The notes: generated by a model not told the origin, from the letters alone. A stretch of 64,000 bases of DNA from Nelumbo lutea (GCA_022828595.1 JAKGHH010000005.1:23201875-23265874), one strand, 5' to 3'; shown: positions 33,340-46,532, counted from the stretch's first letter. Made by a program: numbers and translations.

Positions 33340-35146
33340 TGTTAGACAATATATGCCCTTAGCTCCAATCAAATTGATGTACATATCCATTTATTGTAAA
33401 CGAATAATAATACATAATTGATTCATGTTATATTTGGTGTGTTTTTGTGTAATTACCCTTAAACTGGACACTTATGAGACGTGTGTTAGTTTAGAATGTT
33501 CTCAGTCGTTAGATAAACTTGGAGAAATTTATCCTACCAAGGCTAACACTGATGTGCTGCCAAGAAGGTTGGGGTAGCCTGTCTCAGGTGCTAGGGTTAG
33601 ACCCAAAGCACATGCAGTGTATGCTTGTTCGAAACACTAAACCCAAACCATTTTCCAGCTATACCCCGGACCTTGGAGACTAGTGAGAAAAACTGGAAAG
33701 TTACACCTAACCCCTAGACTCGATTATGGTACTGCACTGGGTGTCGGATTGGGTTGTCTTTGATATGCCAATCAGTGAGATCCTTTGGGGGTCAAAACCT
33801 GGGTATGTTGGGATAGCCTGAGAATTCACTTGTGTGGGTGATCATAGTGATAGGATCAGCCCCTTTGTCAGACAAAGTGAATGATCCGAACTGCAATCTC
33901 TCTAATGGATACCAAAACTTCCAATAGTCGATTTCAAACTTGTTTGAGAATTGTTTTGCAAAATATATTTATATGATAACATATATATTATGTTTTAAGA
34001 AAAATGTTTGCAAAAGGTTTTAATTCCCAGGACCCATCTGAATAGAAATGCAACACTGTACCTCGCAGCCAGGGTTAGAGGTCCTTCCCTATCGGGTAGT
34101 GGTTGATCATTAAGGGCTGAGAGGTTAAGTGTAAGAGACCATTTAGGGTTGTTTTACCTGATGGGCTATATCTCACGTAAGTCCATTGTCCTTGGGCCTT
34201 CATAGGATGGATGGACTCAAGGACCATTTAGTATAAATGTTGGGCCTATTAAGAGTGCATACTGATGGACTCAGGGGTTCACTGTGCTTATTAGTGAATT
34301 CAGCCAGGGTCTTTCACAGAAGCTGGACCGAACCCATATAGGTTTATGTTAGGTCATTGTTGGGGTCTCATGCCATACAAAGAGAGCCAAATTGATCAAT
34401 AACTAATTGGGAACATGAGCCACTTACTTAATGGGCCTAAAGCCCATGATTAATTGGATTAATCAAGATGTCACATGACAATTTAAGTAGTCATGTGACT
34501 TGGGCGAATATGGGTTTGAATCAGCAATAGGATAAGAGGATAATTCTTATCCACTTAAAGAGTCCAGATCCAAATAAAGATTTGTAAAGACTCTCCCTAA
34601 TTGGATTAGGAGTGCTGATCTTTAAGGCTTATAAAAGGAGGAAGGGGTGAACTGCTCTAGACACATCATCTGCTCTCAGTTCTCTCCTTCTGCTCTTATT
34701 GCCCAAACCCTAGTTTGTTCTCCACTTATTGATTGATCTTGATCTGTCTTGGTTTTTTATTTTTGCAAGAAAAATCAATTTTAACTCATGCTCACATCAC
34801 TTGCTTGATCCAAGTTGTTGGATTGCAGTTCTTGCTAAATGACTAGGTTGCTGAACCGGCTTCAATTCAAGCTACGCCATGTTTAGTGGAAGCTGGTTTT
34901 CATACCCTCTTTGGGTGTGAACTACCACTTTGGGAACTACACGTGTGGATTCCGTATCAGGTATTCTTCTCCCTTTCTTTTGGTTTCAGATCTAGTTTGG
35001 TTTCTGTACAAGAATGATCATTGAAAAATATGATTTTTCTAAAACTGGGAATATGATTCTCGGAAGGGTAAAAATAAATTTTTGAAAATTTACCCTACCA
35101 TCTTGCATGGTTCGGCCATCCATATGATGGATTTCCCCTTCCTTCA
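33340..35146 (+). repeat. Co4 3' LTR
   Basis: 1,807 bases, TGTTAGACAA...CCTTCCTTCA. A clear TATA box TATAAAAG is at 34630-34637. Directly followed by gypsy integrase DNA (CTATT, 35147-35151, one half of the former TSD). Confidence 0.94.
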
Positions 35147-36121
35147 CTATTGGCCAACAATGCTGAAGATACCCAAAAGCATGTATAGTTGCCACACATG
35201 CCAAGTATATGTACAACAGATACATCAAACAGCTAATGACCTCCACCCCATCATCACACCATGGCCTTTCCACACCTAGGGGGTAGACATGATAGGCAAG
35301 ATACACCCGCCCTCCAAAGGTTATTGCTTCATTACCGTGGCCATAGATTACTTTATAAAATGGTTGGATGCCGTACCATTGAGAAGGATTTGTGCAGAGA
35401 ATGTTGCAAATTTCTTAAGGTAACACATAGTACATCAATTTGGGGTCCCGATTAGCATACGCATGGACAACGGGTTATTTATCAAGAACTAAGAAGTCCA
35501 GGACTAATTTGGACAGTATGGGGCATGACTGGGAACATCAACAACCTATTATGCACAAGGGAATGGACAGGAAGAGGCAACTAATAAGACCTTGTTGAAG
35601 ATGCTAAGCAAGATGCTAGCCAAAAACCAAAAGGACTAGGCCGATAAGTTGTCTAAAACACTTTGGGCTTATCACACAACAATTAGAGAAAGCACACAAA
35701 CAACTCTATACTCTTTAGTCTACGGCTAGGAAGCAGTCTTATCGATATAAATACAAATAGTGTCTGCTAGAGTAGCTTACGCAAGACGGACAAGATGAAC
35801 TAGATGCTTAACGATAAATTAGAATGCATAGAGGAAGCCTGAGAAAATTCACTACAGAAATAAATTAAATACAAACAACTCATGGCTTCCAACTTCAACA
35901 AACTGTCTAAGCCTTGAAAATTCAAAGAAGGTGACAAGGTACTAAAAACAACATTCCATGTAAGACAAGAAAAATCAGCTAGCAAGTTTGCTCCTAACTA
36001 GGTCAGACCATATCTCATCCAAGAAGCTCACCTAACTGGGTATTATGTACTAAAAGATGTAAACGCAAATGAACAAGATGAAATAGTGAATGGTCACTAG
36101 TTAAAGCTGTATAATGAATGA
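35147..36121 (+). pseudogene. Gy1 Ty3/gypsy integrase
   Basis: Frame from 35148 reads YWPTMLKIPKSM, then the CHTC half of the HHCC zinc site, PWPF and VDMIGKI (first catalytic Asp), DYFIKWLDAVPL, RMDNG (second Asp) and YYAQGNGQEEATNKTL (catalytic Glu). LWAYHTT and LVYG follow, then the C-terminal KFKEGDKVL-like, APN-V-PYLI and NGH-LKLYNE pieces. About ten stops make it inactive. It is the downstream flank of Co4 and ends nine bases before a CACTA terminus. With 10981-11958 and 28541-28705 it reconstructs one gypsy element lacking protease-RT-RNase H. Confidence 0.9.
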
Positions 36122-36129
36122 TACATGTG

Positions 36130-36689
36130 CACTACAAGAAATATGGTTTGTAGCGACAGTTTTTGAAAGGGCTGAAAGGCAACTGCTGCTAGAAATATCG
36201 ATCTTTATCTACAATCAATTAAAGTTGTCGCTAAAGACTAAACGACTGCCGCTACTATAGCCACACGAATTCAGTAGGTATTCTCCCCTATGCCTTTACT
36301 TCTTCTTCTTCTTCTTCACACATTTTTCTCTTTCCGCCCTATTTGTCTCTCTCCTCTCAATAGTCTCTATCTCTCTTTCTCAGTTGAACATCACACTACA
36401 AGTTGAGTAGGGCTTTTCCCTGTGCCTCCTCTTTATATTTCTTCTCTCTCTTTCAATTAAATTTCACACCACCGAGAGAGGCAATTGATTCGAAGCCTTC
36501 TAGTGTTTAGAAAGAAAGGGAAAAGGAAAATGGAAATGGATGACGACGAGTGATAGAAGCGATTAACAAGGGAGGGAAAGGTGGAGGAGGAGAGAGAAAA
36601 CAAGAGGAAGAATTTTGTGGTTATAAAAATTCCCTCATGCAAAGAAGTTGATGTAGGCACACACGGCCTTGTCCAATGGTAGGCCTGCA
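36130..36689 (+). mobile_element. CACTA-type DNA transposon terminus (left end)
   Basis: Begins CACTACAAGAAA, the canonical CACTA end. Subterminal words GTAGCGACAGTTTT and their inverse (TTGTCGCTAAAGACT) lie within 120 bases, as is typical of the superfamily. GTG precedes it as a possible 3-bp TSD half. Then comes a CT-rich tract (36300-36440). No matching right end (TTTCTTGTAGTG) was found, so this is a fragment or is interrupted by Gy2. No transposase seen. Confidence 0.75.
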
Positions 36690-37260
36690 TGTGTTAGGCT
36701 GCGTAGTTCAGAGCAAACCCAATCAAGGTATGTGTGAAATAGAGCTAAGCATGCATTCCGAAACTAGTAGCGCAACATCTCTTGGCGACCTTGGATGACC
36801 ACGCTCCTTGGGTACAGACTGCATCCGGACAGTCCGAGCACACCTACCTCCAGGCGAACTCAAGTATAAATAGGGGCAACCCCCTCAAGGCAAAGGGCTA
36901 GAACTTAGAATCACAAGCAAGCACTTGAGAACTCTTGACCTTCTTTGTGGCCTCGTTTGAGTGTTCACACCTCAAGCCTCGTCCACCTTGCACCTCCCTT
37001 ATACTAACTTGACCATCGGAGTCTCCACCTCGGGTACCAACCTGGGGCCTCTGACGTTCTCCTTCCTTTACTCCTTGCAGGACTGGCCTACCAGTCCTCG
37101 ACCACTCTAGGCTTCAAACCACTTGACCACACCTTGGCTTGTGAGCGGATTGACAGTTCTGCCCTCAACCCATTTTGATTGGCAACAATTGGCATCATCT
37201 GTGGAAACGTTGCTAAGACTCCCCTCAACAAAACTCTCTTAAAATTCAAAAGAATTGACT
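36690..37260 (+). repeat. Gy2 gypsy LTR (partial) and primer region
   Basis: GC-richer than its neighbours. TATA box TATAAATAGG is at 36865-36874. The LTR seems to end near 37168 (CTGCCCTCA), and at about 37188 TTGGCATCATCTGTGGAAACG-like sequence resembles the TTGGCGCCGTCTGTGGGAA start of gypsy internal regions. The left edge is uncertain. Confidence 0.6.
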
Positions 37261-38107
37261 CCTAAGCATCAACCGACAATGGACCAACTTCAAATGGTCC
37301 TTGAAAGGAAGTTGGACGAGGTGGGGGTGCCTAGTAGGAGGCCAACCACAGGGTAACTGCCTTGCTAGAAACCTAGGGCACCATGGTGAGTGCGCGTCTC
37401 CGGACCCCTTTGCCATCAGTCCAGTTGAACCCAATAGGGCAAACCCCTCAAAGCTTGATAGCAGTCAACACGCCAGTCAACCACCAAGGACCTCATAACC
37501 CCCTAGCCGAAGAGGAGAAGAATCCGTATAGTCTCACGACCACCGCTGAGACCTAGAGCACCACGCCTCTCCCTCACGTGTCTTGGACTACTGAGACCTC
37601 TGATTGACAGAGAGCCAGGAAGAATGGACACAGGCTCGCATCAGAGTGTTTTGGGAATCGGGCCGACCCCCACCAAGTCCGAGAGGACCAAGATGGGGCC
37701 CAAGCTCCCCTCGACCAAAATATCGTCAACCAGCAAGCACAACTTGGAGCCACCAAGGATGAGCTCCGCCAAGTCAAAGAAAGCCGAGCAAAAGCCTCGG
37801 CCAGCAAGAACCATCCGTCCGGAAGGATGGATGCCTTCACCTCAAACATAATCTTCGAGCTTCTCCCCCTACACTTCAAAGCACCTGCACAGAAATGTAC
37901 GATGGGACAACTGACCCAGACGACCACCTAGAGAGTTTCAAGGTGCTCATGCTCCTTTATGGATACTCCGAGACCCTAACGTGATAGACTTTCTAAGCGA
38001 CCTTCAAAGGGGCAGCCCATCAATGGTTCTCCGGGCTCCCTTCTCGCTCTGTCGGTTCATGGGAGAAGTTTGCCAACCTCTTCCTCACCCACTTCTCAAG
38101 CAAAACC
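37261..38107 (+). pseudogene. Gy2 Ty3/gypsy gag fragment
   Basis: A charged N-terminal region (37280-37850) with frameshifts leads to the gag core: MYDGTTDPDDHLESFKVLML at about 37897-37956. A stop pair follows near 37980, then FKGAAHQWFSGLP and SVGSWEKFANLFLTHFSS ending near 38107, where homology stops. It is the same broad protein family as Gy1 gag but a clearly different sequence, so a second gypsy lineage. Truncated before protease. Confidence 0.85.
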
Positions 38108-38906
38108 CCCACCTTCTCTCTTTTGTCCCTCTTACTCCTTAACTAAAGCCTTCTCCTTAAAAACTCTGAATTCTACTCCACTCCTCCTCTTCCTCCTCCC
38201 ACTTCTTCAGCACAATCTATGCTTTTGCAGGTGAACATAGCTTTGAGGTCTTTCTTCGATTCTTTCAGCTCTATCTATCTGCATTCCTTTATAATTGAAA
38301 TTGAAATTAAATCTTTGCTTATTTCATATGAAATTCATACAATATTGAAGATGCTTGTATCATGCAAAATTTTATTCTTTCATGTTATGGGATTAAACTT
38401 GTATATTGTTGTAGGTGAGCGAGCGTGAGGATAAATTACTATCCGAGCACATGGCTAAATTGTGTCTTGGAAATGAGGAAGTAAGTGGTGATGAAGACAA
38501 TAAAGAATAGGAAGATACGGGATGGGATAAAATTGATCTAGAAAGCATGGCATCTGGGACAATAGAGTAGAATTGCAACAAATTGGTTGAGCATTCTTTT
38601 TTTCTTTGTTTAATTTTCATTGGCATGCTTGATAGTAGTTGTATAGAATGGATTTCCATTTTTTGTATCACTATGCGCTTTTCCGGTCTAGCTATATTTC
38701 ACGATTTTCTAGTTCAAATTTGCAATGTTCCTCGAGTTAATTTGGAGGTTATTGTTTTGAGAAATACAAAAACATAATTAAAATAGTTTTGTATTCAAAA
38801 AGGAAACCCTTTGCTCAAACATATTCAAAATGTTAGATGGATGTTTGCTGATGTTGTTTGTGACTTCTTTTTAGGGCAAAATTCTGGTGCTCTATATTTA
38901 AGGTTT
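38108..38906. other. Unrecognised region with one exon-like stretch
   Basis: CT-rich start, then intron-like AT-rich DNA. At about 38414-38571 an AG-bounded open stretch reads EREDKLLSEHMAKLCLGNEE, then GWDKIDLESMASGTIE before a stop, with one internal TAG. Its acidic, host-like composition differs from the retroelements around it. I do not recognise the protein. Confidence 0.35.
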
Positions 38907-41155
38907 CACTACAAGAAAACTGGGCATTAGCGGTAGTTTTTTTTGCTGACACATGGGTGACAACCGCGAGAAATTTTAACTTCCCGCAAAACCCAGGCTC
39001 TCCCCCCTCCTGCTCTTATATTTTCTCACCCTTTCATATCTCCGCTCTCCTCTCTCTTTCTCCCTGTCTCTCTCTCTCAATCCAACAAGTTTTTCACCCT
39101 TTCTAATTCTCGCTCTACCCTCTCTCTCTCAGTTAACCATTTCTGATTTTTCACCGGCAACAACATCAGCAACAACATCTCTCTCTAAAGCCCCGAGTGT
39201 AGTAAGAACTGGGAGACCTCGAAGCTCGAGTTCATTTCCCAGTGCAACAGGCCACAATCTTACTAATTTTCTATGTTCCGAAACAGCCTCCTCGTCTCAA
39301 GTTCTGCTCACATCTCACATCCTTGTCATTCATCACCGACAATGATAATTTTCCTGTGCAGGGTTTGAGTTGTTTATTTCATCCTTCATTTTTCTTCACT
39401 TCTTCAAATATACCTTATCCTTCATTTTTCTTCACTTCTTCAAATCGAAGCCTAAGCTTCTCGAGGTACCTGCTTTTGTTCTCTTTCTTCCAATATGCTA
39501 TACGGTTCTATTTGATTTTAGGGTTTCATATAGAGTGAGTTGTCGATCCAAGTTTCATTTATTGAATTTGAAAATGACCTTTCCTCGTTTGATGTTTATT
39601 GAAATGAAATTCAATAATAATGGTGATGGTTTGGTGCTATTATAATAGGTCTCTATGTATATGCATTTGAATTTGTTGTTTAGTTGAGTTGCTCTGAACC
39701 TGTAACCTGGTTGGTGATTACCCGATGAACATATAATTATACAATTAAAATTTATAGAAAGGGAAACAAATCTTTGTTATAACTATATATACCTATAAAA
39801 TAATTTTTTTGTTGAAGTATTGATCAAGAAAAAAATTTGTTGAAGTACTTTTCTATGAGAAATTTTCATTTGCACATATATGATCAATACTAAGCACATA
39901 GATGAGAATTTTATAGAAACGGTTCTGATTCTTCTGTCTTTGTCCATGCAAGACTGGTTCAAACTCAACTAGAGTTGGGTTTCTAGACTAAACTGTGTGA
40001 TATCATGCATGAAAACTATCTAATCTGCATTCCCTAATGTAAGTTGATATCTAAGGCTGCATTTAGTTTGACGGGAAAGAATAGAGAAACAGAAGGTCAA
40101 GGAAAAAGGCTGTGTTTTTTCCACTGAGCCATGGGTCAATAATATCTAACCCACGAAATTAGAAACGGTAGGGGGGATCCTCTCTTATATTCAATAAAAG
40201 AGTAAAGAAGATAAAGTGTCTAGGATTACCTGACTCTAGTAAGGAAGATTTCTATAGCATGAACAGTAATCCAAAAATTATTTCAAAGTTTAAGAAGTGA
40301 TCTTGATCTTTATTCAACTACTAATGACTTCATTTATACAGTTTGCTGGATGTTTGCCTTGATATGCTTCTATCTTAGAAGATCATCGACTTTCCTGGAT
40401 GTTTCCTAGATGAAAATTTCATGCAGTTTGCTGATGAATGGGAAACTTCATATTTTTCTAATAAAGCTCTTTGTTTTAGCCACTTGTAATGATATTTTGT
40501 TAGTCATTTTGATAAATCATTGGATTTCAACCATCTTAGGCAAATGCATTTTTTAATTGTACTAATCAGTTTAAGCTGGAAGCTTTCTATGTGTGGTATT
40601 TTCCATTTCTGTCCACTTGTACAGGTCAACTTTGATCCATTTCCTTCTCAGCTTTCCTTTTCTTCTATACTGGTCAACTCTCTACTGAATCAACAATAAA
40701 CTCTAGTAATGATGGAGACCTTAATAGGTTAGCCAATTCTTTGTTTCTGAAAGATTTCTCTAGCTAGATCAGTTTCCGCTTGGACTATACTCAATCAATT
40801 AATTGATAAGGAAACTATTGCTTCACTTAGATTGGTAATGGTTTTATTTCTCTAACGTACTCGTGTAATCTGAAAGACTCTTTTAAATCATTTGTTGAAA
40901 ATTAGATATGCAAAGTTCCAGATGGAGTATGGGTTTTTAGCGTTTCTATAATTCTGGAAAATTGTGTGCTTGTTACTAAAAGGTATTCATGCTTTAGATC
41001 TCATTGGGCATATAGTTCCTAAAAATGTCTTTTTCTGTAAGTTATTTTTTAATGTTTTTAAATTTAATTGTCAGATCTACGAAACAAATCTTTTCCTTGT
41101 TATAATTTCTGAAGAAAAAAACTACTCACGGAACCATTTGCATTAATTGATTCTT
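38907..41155 (+). mobile_element. Second CACTA terminus with unrecognised downstream DNA
   Basis: CACTACAAGAAAACTGGGC starts at 38907, with subterminal TTAGCGGTAGTTTT and GACAACCGCG words and a CT-rich tract at 39000-39140 like that of the first terminus. Orientation is the same as at 36130. The following 2 kb is moderately AT-rich and not repeated elsewhere in the window. A possible exon lies near 39180-39360, but nothing recognisable is encoded. No right terminus seen. Confidence 0.6.
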
Positions 41156-41160
41156 GGTGG

Positions 41161-43032
41161 TGAATGGATGGGAGATCTATTATATGGATGGCTGAACCAT
41201 GTAGGGTGGTTGGGCAAAATTTCAAAAATTTATTTCTCCCATCTGGAAATCCTATTTCTTGATTTAGAAAAATTGCATTTTTTAACGTTCGTTCTTCAAA
41301 CAAATCGAACCAAATCTAAAACTAAGATTAGGGAAAGGAATACCTGATATGGAATCCATGCAAAAAGCTCCTCCCAACGTAGGTGTTCACGCCCAAAGAG
41401 GGTACCAAATCCTTCCTCTACTGAAAATGACACAGCTTAGGGTGAGGCATGATCAGCAAGTGGTTCTTCAGCAAGAATCGAACAGGGTAGTGAGCACAGC
41501 TTCAAGATTGTTTCTTCCACCAAGAAACAATATCAAGATCCAATCTTGATCACTCCAAGAGGTGGATATCGAACAAGGTAGGGTGGCAAGAATAGAGAGA
41601 GAGAGAATTAGAAGCAGAAAGCAGTAGAACTATGTATCATTTTCCAGTTCACCCTCCTCCTTTTATAGAGCTTAAAGAGTTAATCTACAAATCTGATTAA
41701 GAGTTTCTTGGTCCAATTCTTTATTTGGATCTAGACTCTTTAAGTGATAAGGCTTATCTCTTTTCTTATTTGCAGATCAGGATCAGCCTTTCCTAATCCA
41801 ATTAGAAGTTACCTAATCAAAATATTTATTTGGATCTGGACTCTTTAAGTGGATAAGAGTTATTCTCTTATTCTTATCTACTGATCCATACCCAGATTTG
41901 CCCCCTATTTAATTAATCCAATCAACCCAGTTCAAAATGGCTTTAGAACCATTAAGCTTTCAAGCTCTCTTCCTTTAATACTGGTTAGTTTGGCTCTCTC
42001 TGTATGGCATGGGACTCTATCATTGATCTCCACATAAGCCACATTGTTTCAGCCTAGCCTCTTTTACAAGGCCTGGCCGAATTCACTACCGAATACAGTG
42101 AACCACTGAGTCCATCAGTATGGGCTCTTAATGGGCCCAACACTTACACTAAATGGTCATTGGATCCAACCATATGAAGGCCCAAGAAATATGGGTAGAT
42201 GTGAGATTAACTCACTATGTTTATTATCCCTAAATGGTCTTACACTTAACCCTTAGGCCCATAATGATCAAACATTGCCCGACAAGAAAGGACATCACTC
42301 GACTGTAAGGTGCAGTGTTGCACTCTCTACTCACATGGAACCCAGGAATTAAAACATTTTTGCAAACATTTTGTGAAACCATAATATATATGTATATCTC
42401 TATATAAATATATTTTGCAAAACAAATTTCAACAAGTTTGAAATCAACTACCAACAATTTAGGTTTCCTTTAGAGAGAGTGCATTCCCTGGTCATTCACT
42501 TTGTCTGACAAAGGGGCTAATCCTGTCACTATGATCACCCACTCAAGTGAATTCTCAGACTGTCCCAACATACCAGGTTTTGACCCTATCTAAGGATCTC
42601 ACTAATTGGCATATCAAAGACAACCCAATCCGACACCTAGTGCAGTACCATAATCGAGTCTAGGGGTTAGGTGTAACATTCTAGTTTTGTCCGTCTATCT
42701 ACAAGGTCCAAGGCAAGACTGAATTTGTTCCAGTTTAGGGTTTCAAGAAAACCCACACTGCATGTACCTCAGGTCTCTCCCTGGTAGCTGAGACAAGCTA
42801 CTCCAACCCACTTGGCAGCACATCAGTGTCAGCCTTGGCAGGATAAATCTCCCCAAATGTATCCAACAACTGTTAAGATTCTAAACTAACACGAGTCTCA
42901 TAAGCGTCCAGTTTAAGGGTATTACACAAAAACACACCATATAACACAAATGAAATATGTATTATTAATCATTTACAATAAATGTACCAGTACAACAATC
43001 TGATTGGAGCTAAGGGCATACACTGTCTAACA
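41161..43032 (-). repeat. Solo copia LTR with TSD GGTGG
   Basis: Complete 1,872-base LTR of the Co family in minus orientation. Sense start TGTTAGACAG at 43032, sense end ...CATCCATTCA at 41161. GGTGG flanks it at 41156-41160 and 43033-43037. There is no PBS or internal DNA, so it arose by LTR-LTR recombination. It gives the uninterrupted reference for the split Co1 LTR. Confidence 0.96.
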
Positions 43033-43037
43033 GGTGG

Positions 43038-44423
43038 TCTCTATTCTTATGATATTCAATTGATTAATGGTCCAAGATGCTAGACCATTTGATTTCAGTT
43101 GGTCGACCAACTTTACCTACATCACCATATGGATCACATGTTTCTATGTGTGACATTTTTCCACTCCTATACCCTTTTTGTTCTCTAGCACCAAATGTGT
43201 ATGATTTTCTCTCTTTTATTGTTGTACTTTCATGTACCCTTTTTGTTCTTTGCAAGATGTTTGTGTTGTAGTAGGGAAGCTCTCTACTTGTTGTGAAAAG
43301 GAGCCTTATAAGGTCATTACCTAATGTTGATCGTGACTATCCAAGGACTTTGGAGGGGTGGATTTCATACAAACCTAACTTTTGGAATATTTTACACAAG
43401 ATGATTGCTCTTAGATTTGACCCCCATCTCCTTGTGCTTGTTAATCCAAGATCTGACCATTTCACCAAGCAATGGGCCCTATAAAATTGGGCTTGTTAAT
43501 CCAAAGAGCGGGCCTTTTCTGATCCTTTTCTACCTATTTGGGAGTATGATTGGCTCATGTTAGACCGAGGCCTTCAAATGCAGTGACATTTAGTACTTTC
43601 TTCAGGGAGGCACACTCTAATTAGATAAATTGCAGTCACAAGATGATTGATCCTTGGTATTAATAAGTTATCTAAGGAATCCCACAGTTCTACTATGGAA
43701 ACACACATACAGTCCTATTACAGATTTGGCAGGCTGAATGGTCCCTTCTAGTGTTCTATCAAGATATGTTTCCGCACATAATGTTGATGTGTGATCCATC
43801 CTTGATTTTAAAGAGTCCATTAACAAGGGCTTTAAAGTCTTAATACCTATTATTCTATGAAATTTTTACCAAAAAAAATATTCTGTCAAATCATGGTCAT
43901 ATGGAGGCTACATTTTTACATTTTTTATGTTCTCTATACTCTACAACCATGCTAATTGTTGTTCAAAAGATGCTAGGACAAACTTTATTGACAATGTGCA
44001 TTTGTTGCAGTTATTTTCTTGAGCTTTTGGGAAGAGGTACAATACAACTCCATATATCCAGAAGGAGGTAAAAGGCCATGCACTCTTCATATTCTATGAG
44101 TTTACATATATTTTTTGGCTAAAGAAGTACAGAAGGAAAGAACTATTATTGATATCTAAGTCAATGTGATAATTTTCAATTTTGATAGGAGAGTTAAGTT
44201 ATTTAAGTGATAATTTTCAATTTTGATCTTCTTTCTTTGTCACTTTTGTGCTTTTAAGTTTGTTGTATGTCTATTGTCTTGTCTTTAGAAGAAAAAAAAA
44301 ACTTTTCTTGGATATTTTCATTGTTCAATCCTTTAATGTGGCTTAGCTTGTTTTTCATGTAATAATATACTTTGCATTTTTTGGTAGTTCATATTTGTGG
44401 TTTTTACTGAATACAATATTCAG
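43038..44423. other. Unrecognised DNA upstream of the aminotransferase exon
   Basis: Continues the sequence left of the solo LTR. An open stretch at 43293-43484 (MKRSLIRSLPNVDRDYPRT...) and a small AG...GT-bounded stretch near 44010-44066 have no family I recognise. The 3' end reads as an intron closing with ATTCAG before the exon at 44424. No retroelement signature. Confidence 0.4.
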
Positions 44424-44528
44424 CTTACTTTGAAAATAGCCCTGCTATTCAAGAAAACAGGGTAGCTATTTTCTAGTGCTTATCTAGTACGGGTTGGAGT
44501 TGAGTTTCTGGCAAAACATTACCACCAA
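44424..44528 (+). pseudogene. Aspartate aminotransferase exon fragment, left copy
   Basis: Follows an intron-like CAG and ends CACCAA/GTAAAT. It encodes SPAIQENRVA and, after a stop and frameshift caused by a missing block of about 13 bases, [15 protein letters not shown] sequence shifted by frame. These match the PLP enzyme aspartate aminotransferase region upstream of the YIPQPTWGNH motif. Near-identical DNA recurs at 51682-51792 without those lesions. In a functional gene this exon contributes to the large domain of the enzyme that interconverts aspartate and oxaloacetate. Confidence 0.8.
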
Positions 44529-44596
44529 GTAAATAACTAATCCTTTTTAGTTTGTTGCCTTTGTAAGATGATGATTTGAAGGATAATTTTGATTTC

Positions 44597-46532
44597 TGTT
44601 AGATAGTATATGCCCTTAGATCCAATCAATATGATGTACACTAAGACATTTATTGTAAATGAATAAAGTACATTTTTTATTCATGTTATTATGGTGTGTT
44701 TCTGTGTAAATACCCTTAAACTAAATACATATGAAACTCGTGTTAGTTTAGAATCTTCACAGTTGTTGGATAGATCTGAGGAGATTTATCCTGCCAAGGC
44801 TGACACTAATGTACCACCAAGTTGGTTGGGGTGGCTTGTCTCAGCTGTCAGGGTGACACTTGAGGTACATGCAGTGTGGATTTTTTTGAAACCCGAAACT
44901 GGACCAAAATTATAGTATTGCCCTGAACCTTAGAGATAGATGGGCAAAACTAGAATGTTACACCTGACCCCCTAGACTCGATTATGATACTGCACTAGGT
45001 GTCAGATTGGGCTGTCTTTGATATGCCAATCAGTGAGATCCTTAGAGGGGGTCAAAACCTGGGTTTGTTGGGATAGCTTGAGAATTCATCTGAATGGATG
45101 ATCATAGTGACAGGATCAGCCCCTTTGTCGGACAAAGTGAATGATCGGGGATGCACTCTCTCTGATGGAAACCTAAACTGCCGACAGTTGATTTCAACCG
45201 TTGAAATTTGTTTTTACAAAATATATTTATATAGATACATACATATATATATATATATATTATGGTTTCAAAATGTTTGCAAAAATGTTTTAATTCCCGG
45301 GATCCATGTGAGTAGAGACTGCAGCACTGCACCTTGCAGCCGAGGGAGAGGTCCTCTCTTTTCGGGCAGTGTTTGATCATCATAGGCTGAGAAGTTAAGT
45401 GTAAGACCATTGAGGATTATACCTGATGGGCTAATCTTGCATCTGCCCACAGTCCTTGGGGGTTCATAAGATGGCTGGACCCAAGGATCATTTAGTGTAA
45501 ATGTTGGGCCCATTAAGATCCCATAGTGATGGACTCAATGGTTCACTGTATTCAGTAGTGAATTCAGCCAAGCCTTGTAACAGAGGCTAGGCTGAACCCA
45601 TGTGGCTGATGTGTAGATCAATGATAGAGTACCACGCCATACAAAGAGAGCCAAGCTAGCCAACATTAAAGTGGAAGTGAGCCTAAAAGCTTAATGAGCC
45701 TAAAAACCCATTTCGAACTGGGTTAATTAGATTAATTAAGTAGGGGCGGATCTGGGATTTGGATCAGTAGATAAGATAAGGATTAACCTTATCCACTTAA
45801 ATAGACCAGATCCAAATAAAGATTTGAATCAAAGGAACTCCTAATTTGATTAGGAAGGTTGATCTTTATCCGCAAATAAGATAAGGGATTATCCTTATTA
45901 CTTAATGAGTCCAGATCCAAATAAAAGATTTGGATTAGGAAACTCCTAATGGGATTAGGAAATTTTCTCTCTAAGGCTATAAATAAGAGAGCAGGGCAAA
46001 CCTCCAAACACATATTCACTGAATACAGAGAGAAGACAACATAGTTAGATTGCTCTTGCCTTCTACTCTTTTTCTTCCTGCCCTTGCCGCCCCACCCAAT
46101 TCGATCTTCAGTTCTTGGATTGAATCAAGATTAGGTATTGATATTGTTCATTGCAAGAAAAAACAATCTAGAAGTTGTGCGCACTGTCCCATTTGAATCT
46201 TGTTGAAGAATCAATAGTTCTTGGTGAAAAACTACCTATTGATCCTGCCTCACCCTAAGCTGTCATCTTCAGTGGAGGGAGAATTTGTTACTCTCTTTGG
46301 GCGTGAACACCAACATTGGGAGGAGCATTCTTGTGTGGGTTTTGTATTAGGTATATCCCTCCCTTATTTTGGTTTCAGATTTGGTCCGGTTTGGTTACAA
46401 GAACAAACCTTGAAAATGCAGTTTTCTAAATTGGGAATAGGATTCCCGTATGGGAGTAAAGAAATTTTTGAAAATTTGCTCAACCTTCTTGCAGAGTTCG
46501 GCCATCCATATGATGGATCTCCCATTTCTTCA
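44597..46532 (+). repeat. Co5 5' LTR
   Basis: 1,936 bases, TGTTAGATAG...CATTTCTTCA. Clear TATA box TATAAATA at 45978-45985. Preceded by GATTTC, the same bases that precede ACCATCC at 51861 in the right flank. Confidence 0.95.

Larger units (their letters stand above)
28706..35146 (+). mobile_element. Co4, copia element with truncated 5' LTR and deleted pol
   Basis: Same family as Co3. The 5' LTR begins abruptly at about 28706 (first roughly 790 bases missing) and ends at 29696. The PBS is degraded. Gag, protease and part of integrase follow, then a jump straight to the last codons of RNase H (about 33238) and a full 3' LTR (33340-35146). No TSD is recoverable because the left end is lost together with Gy1 pol. 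It lies inside Gy1. Confidence 0.92.
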
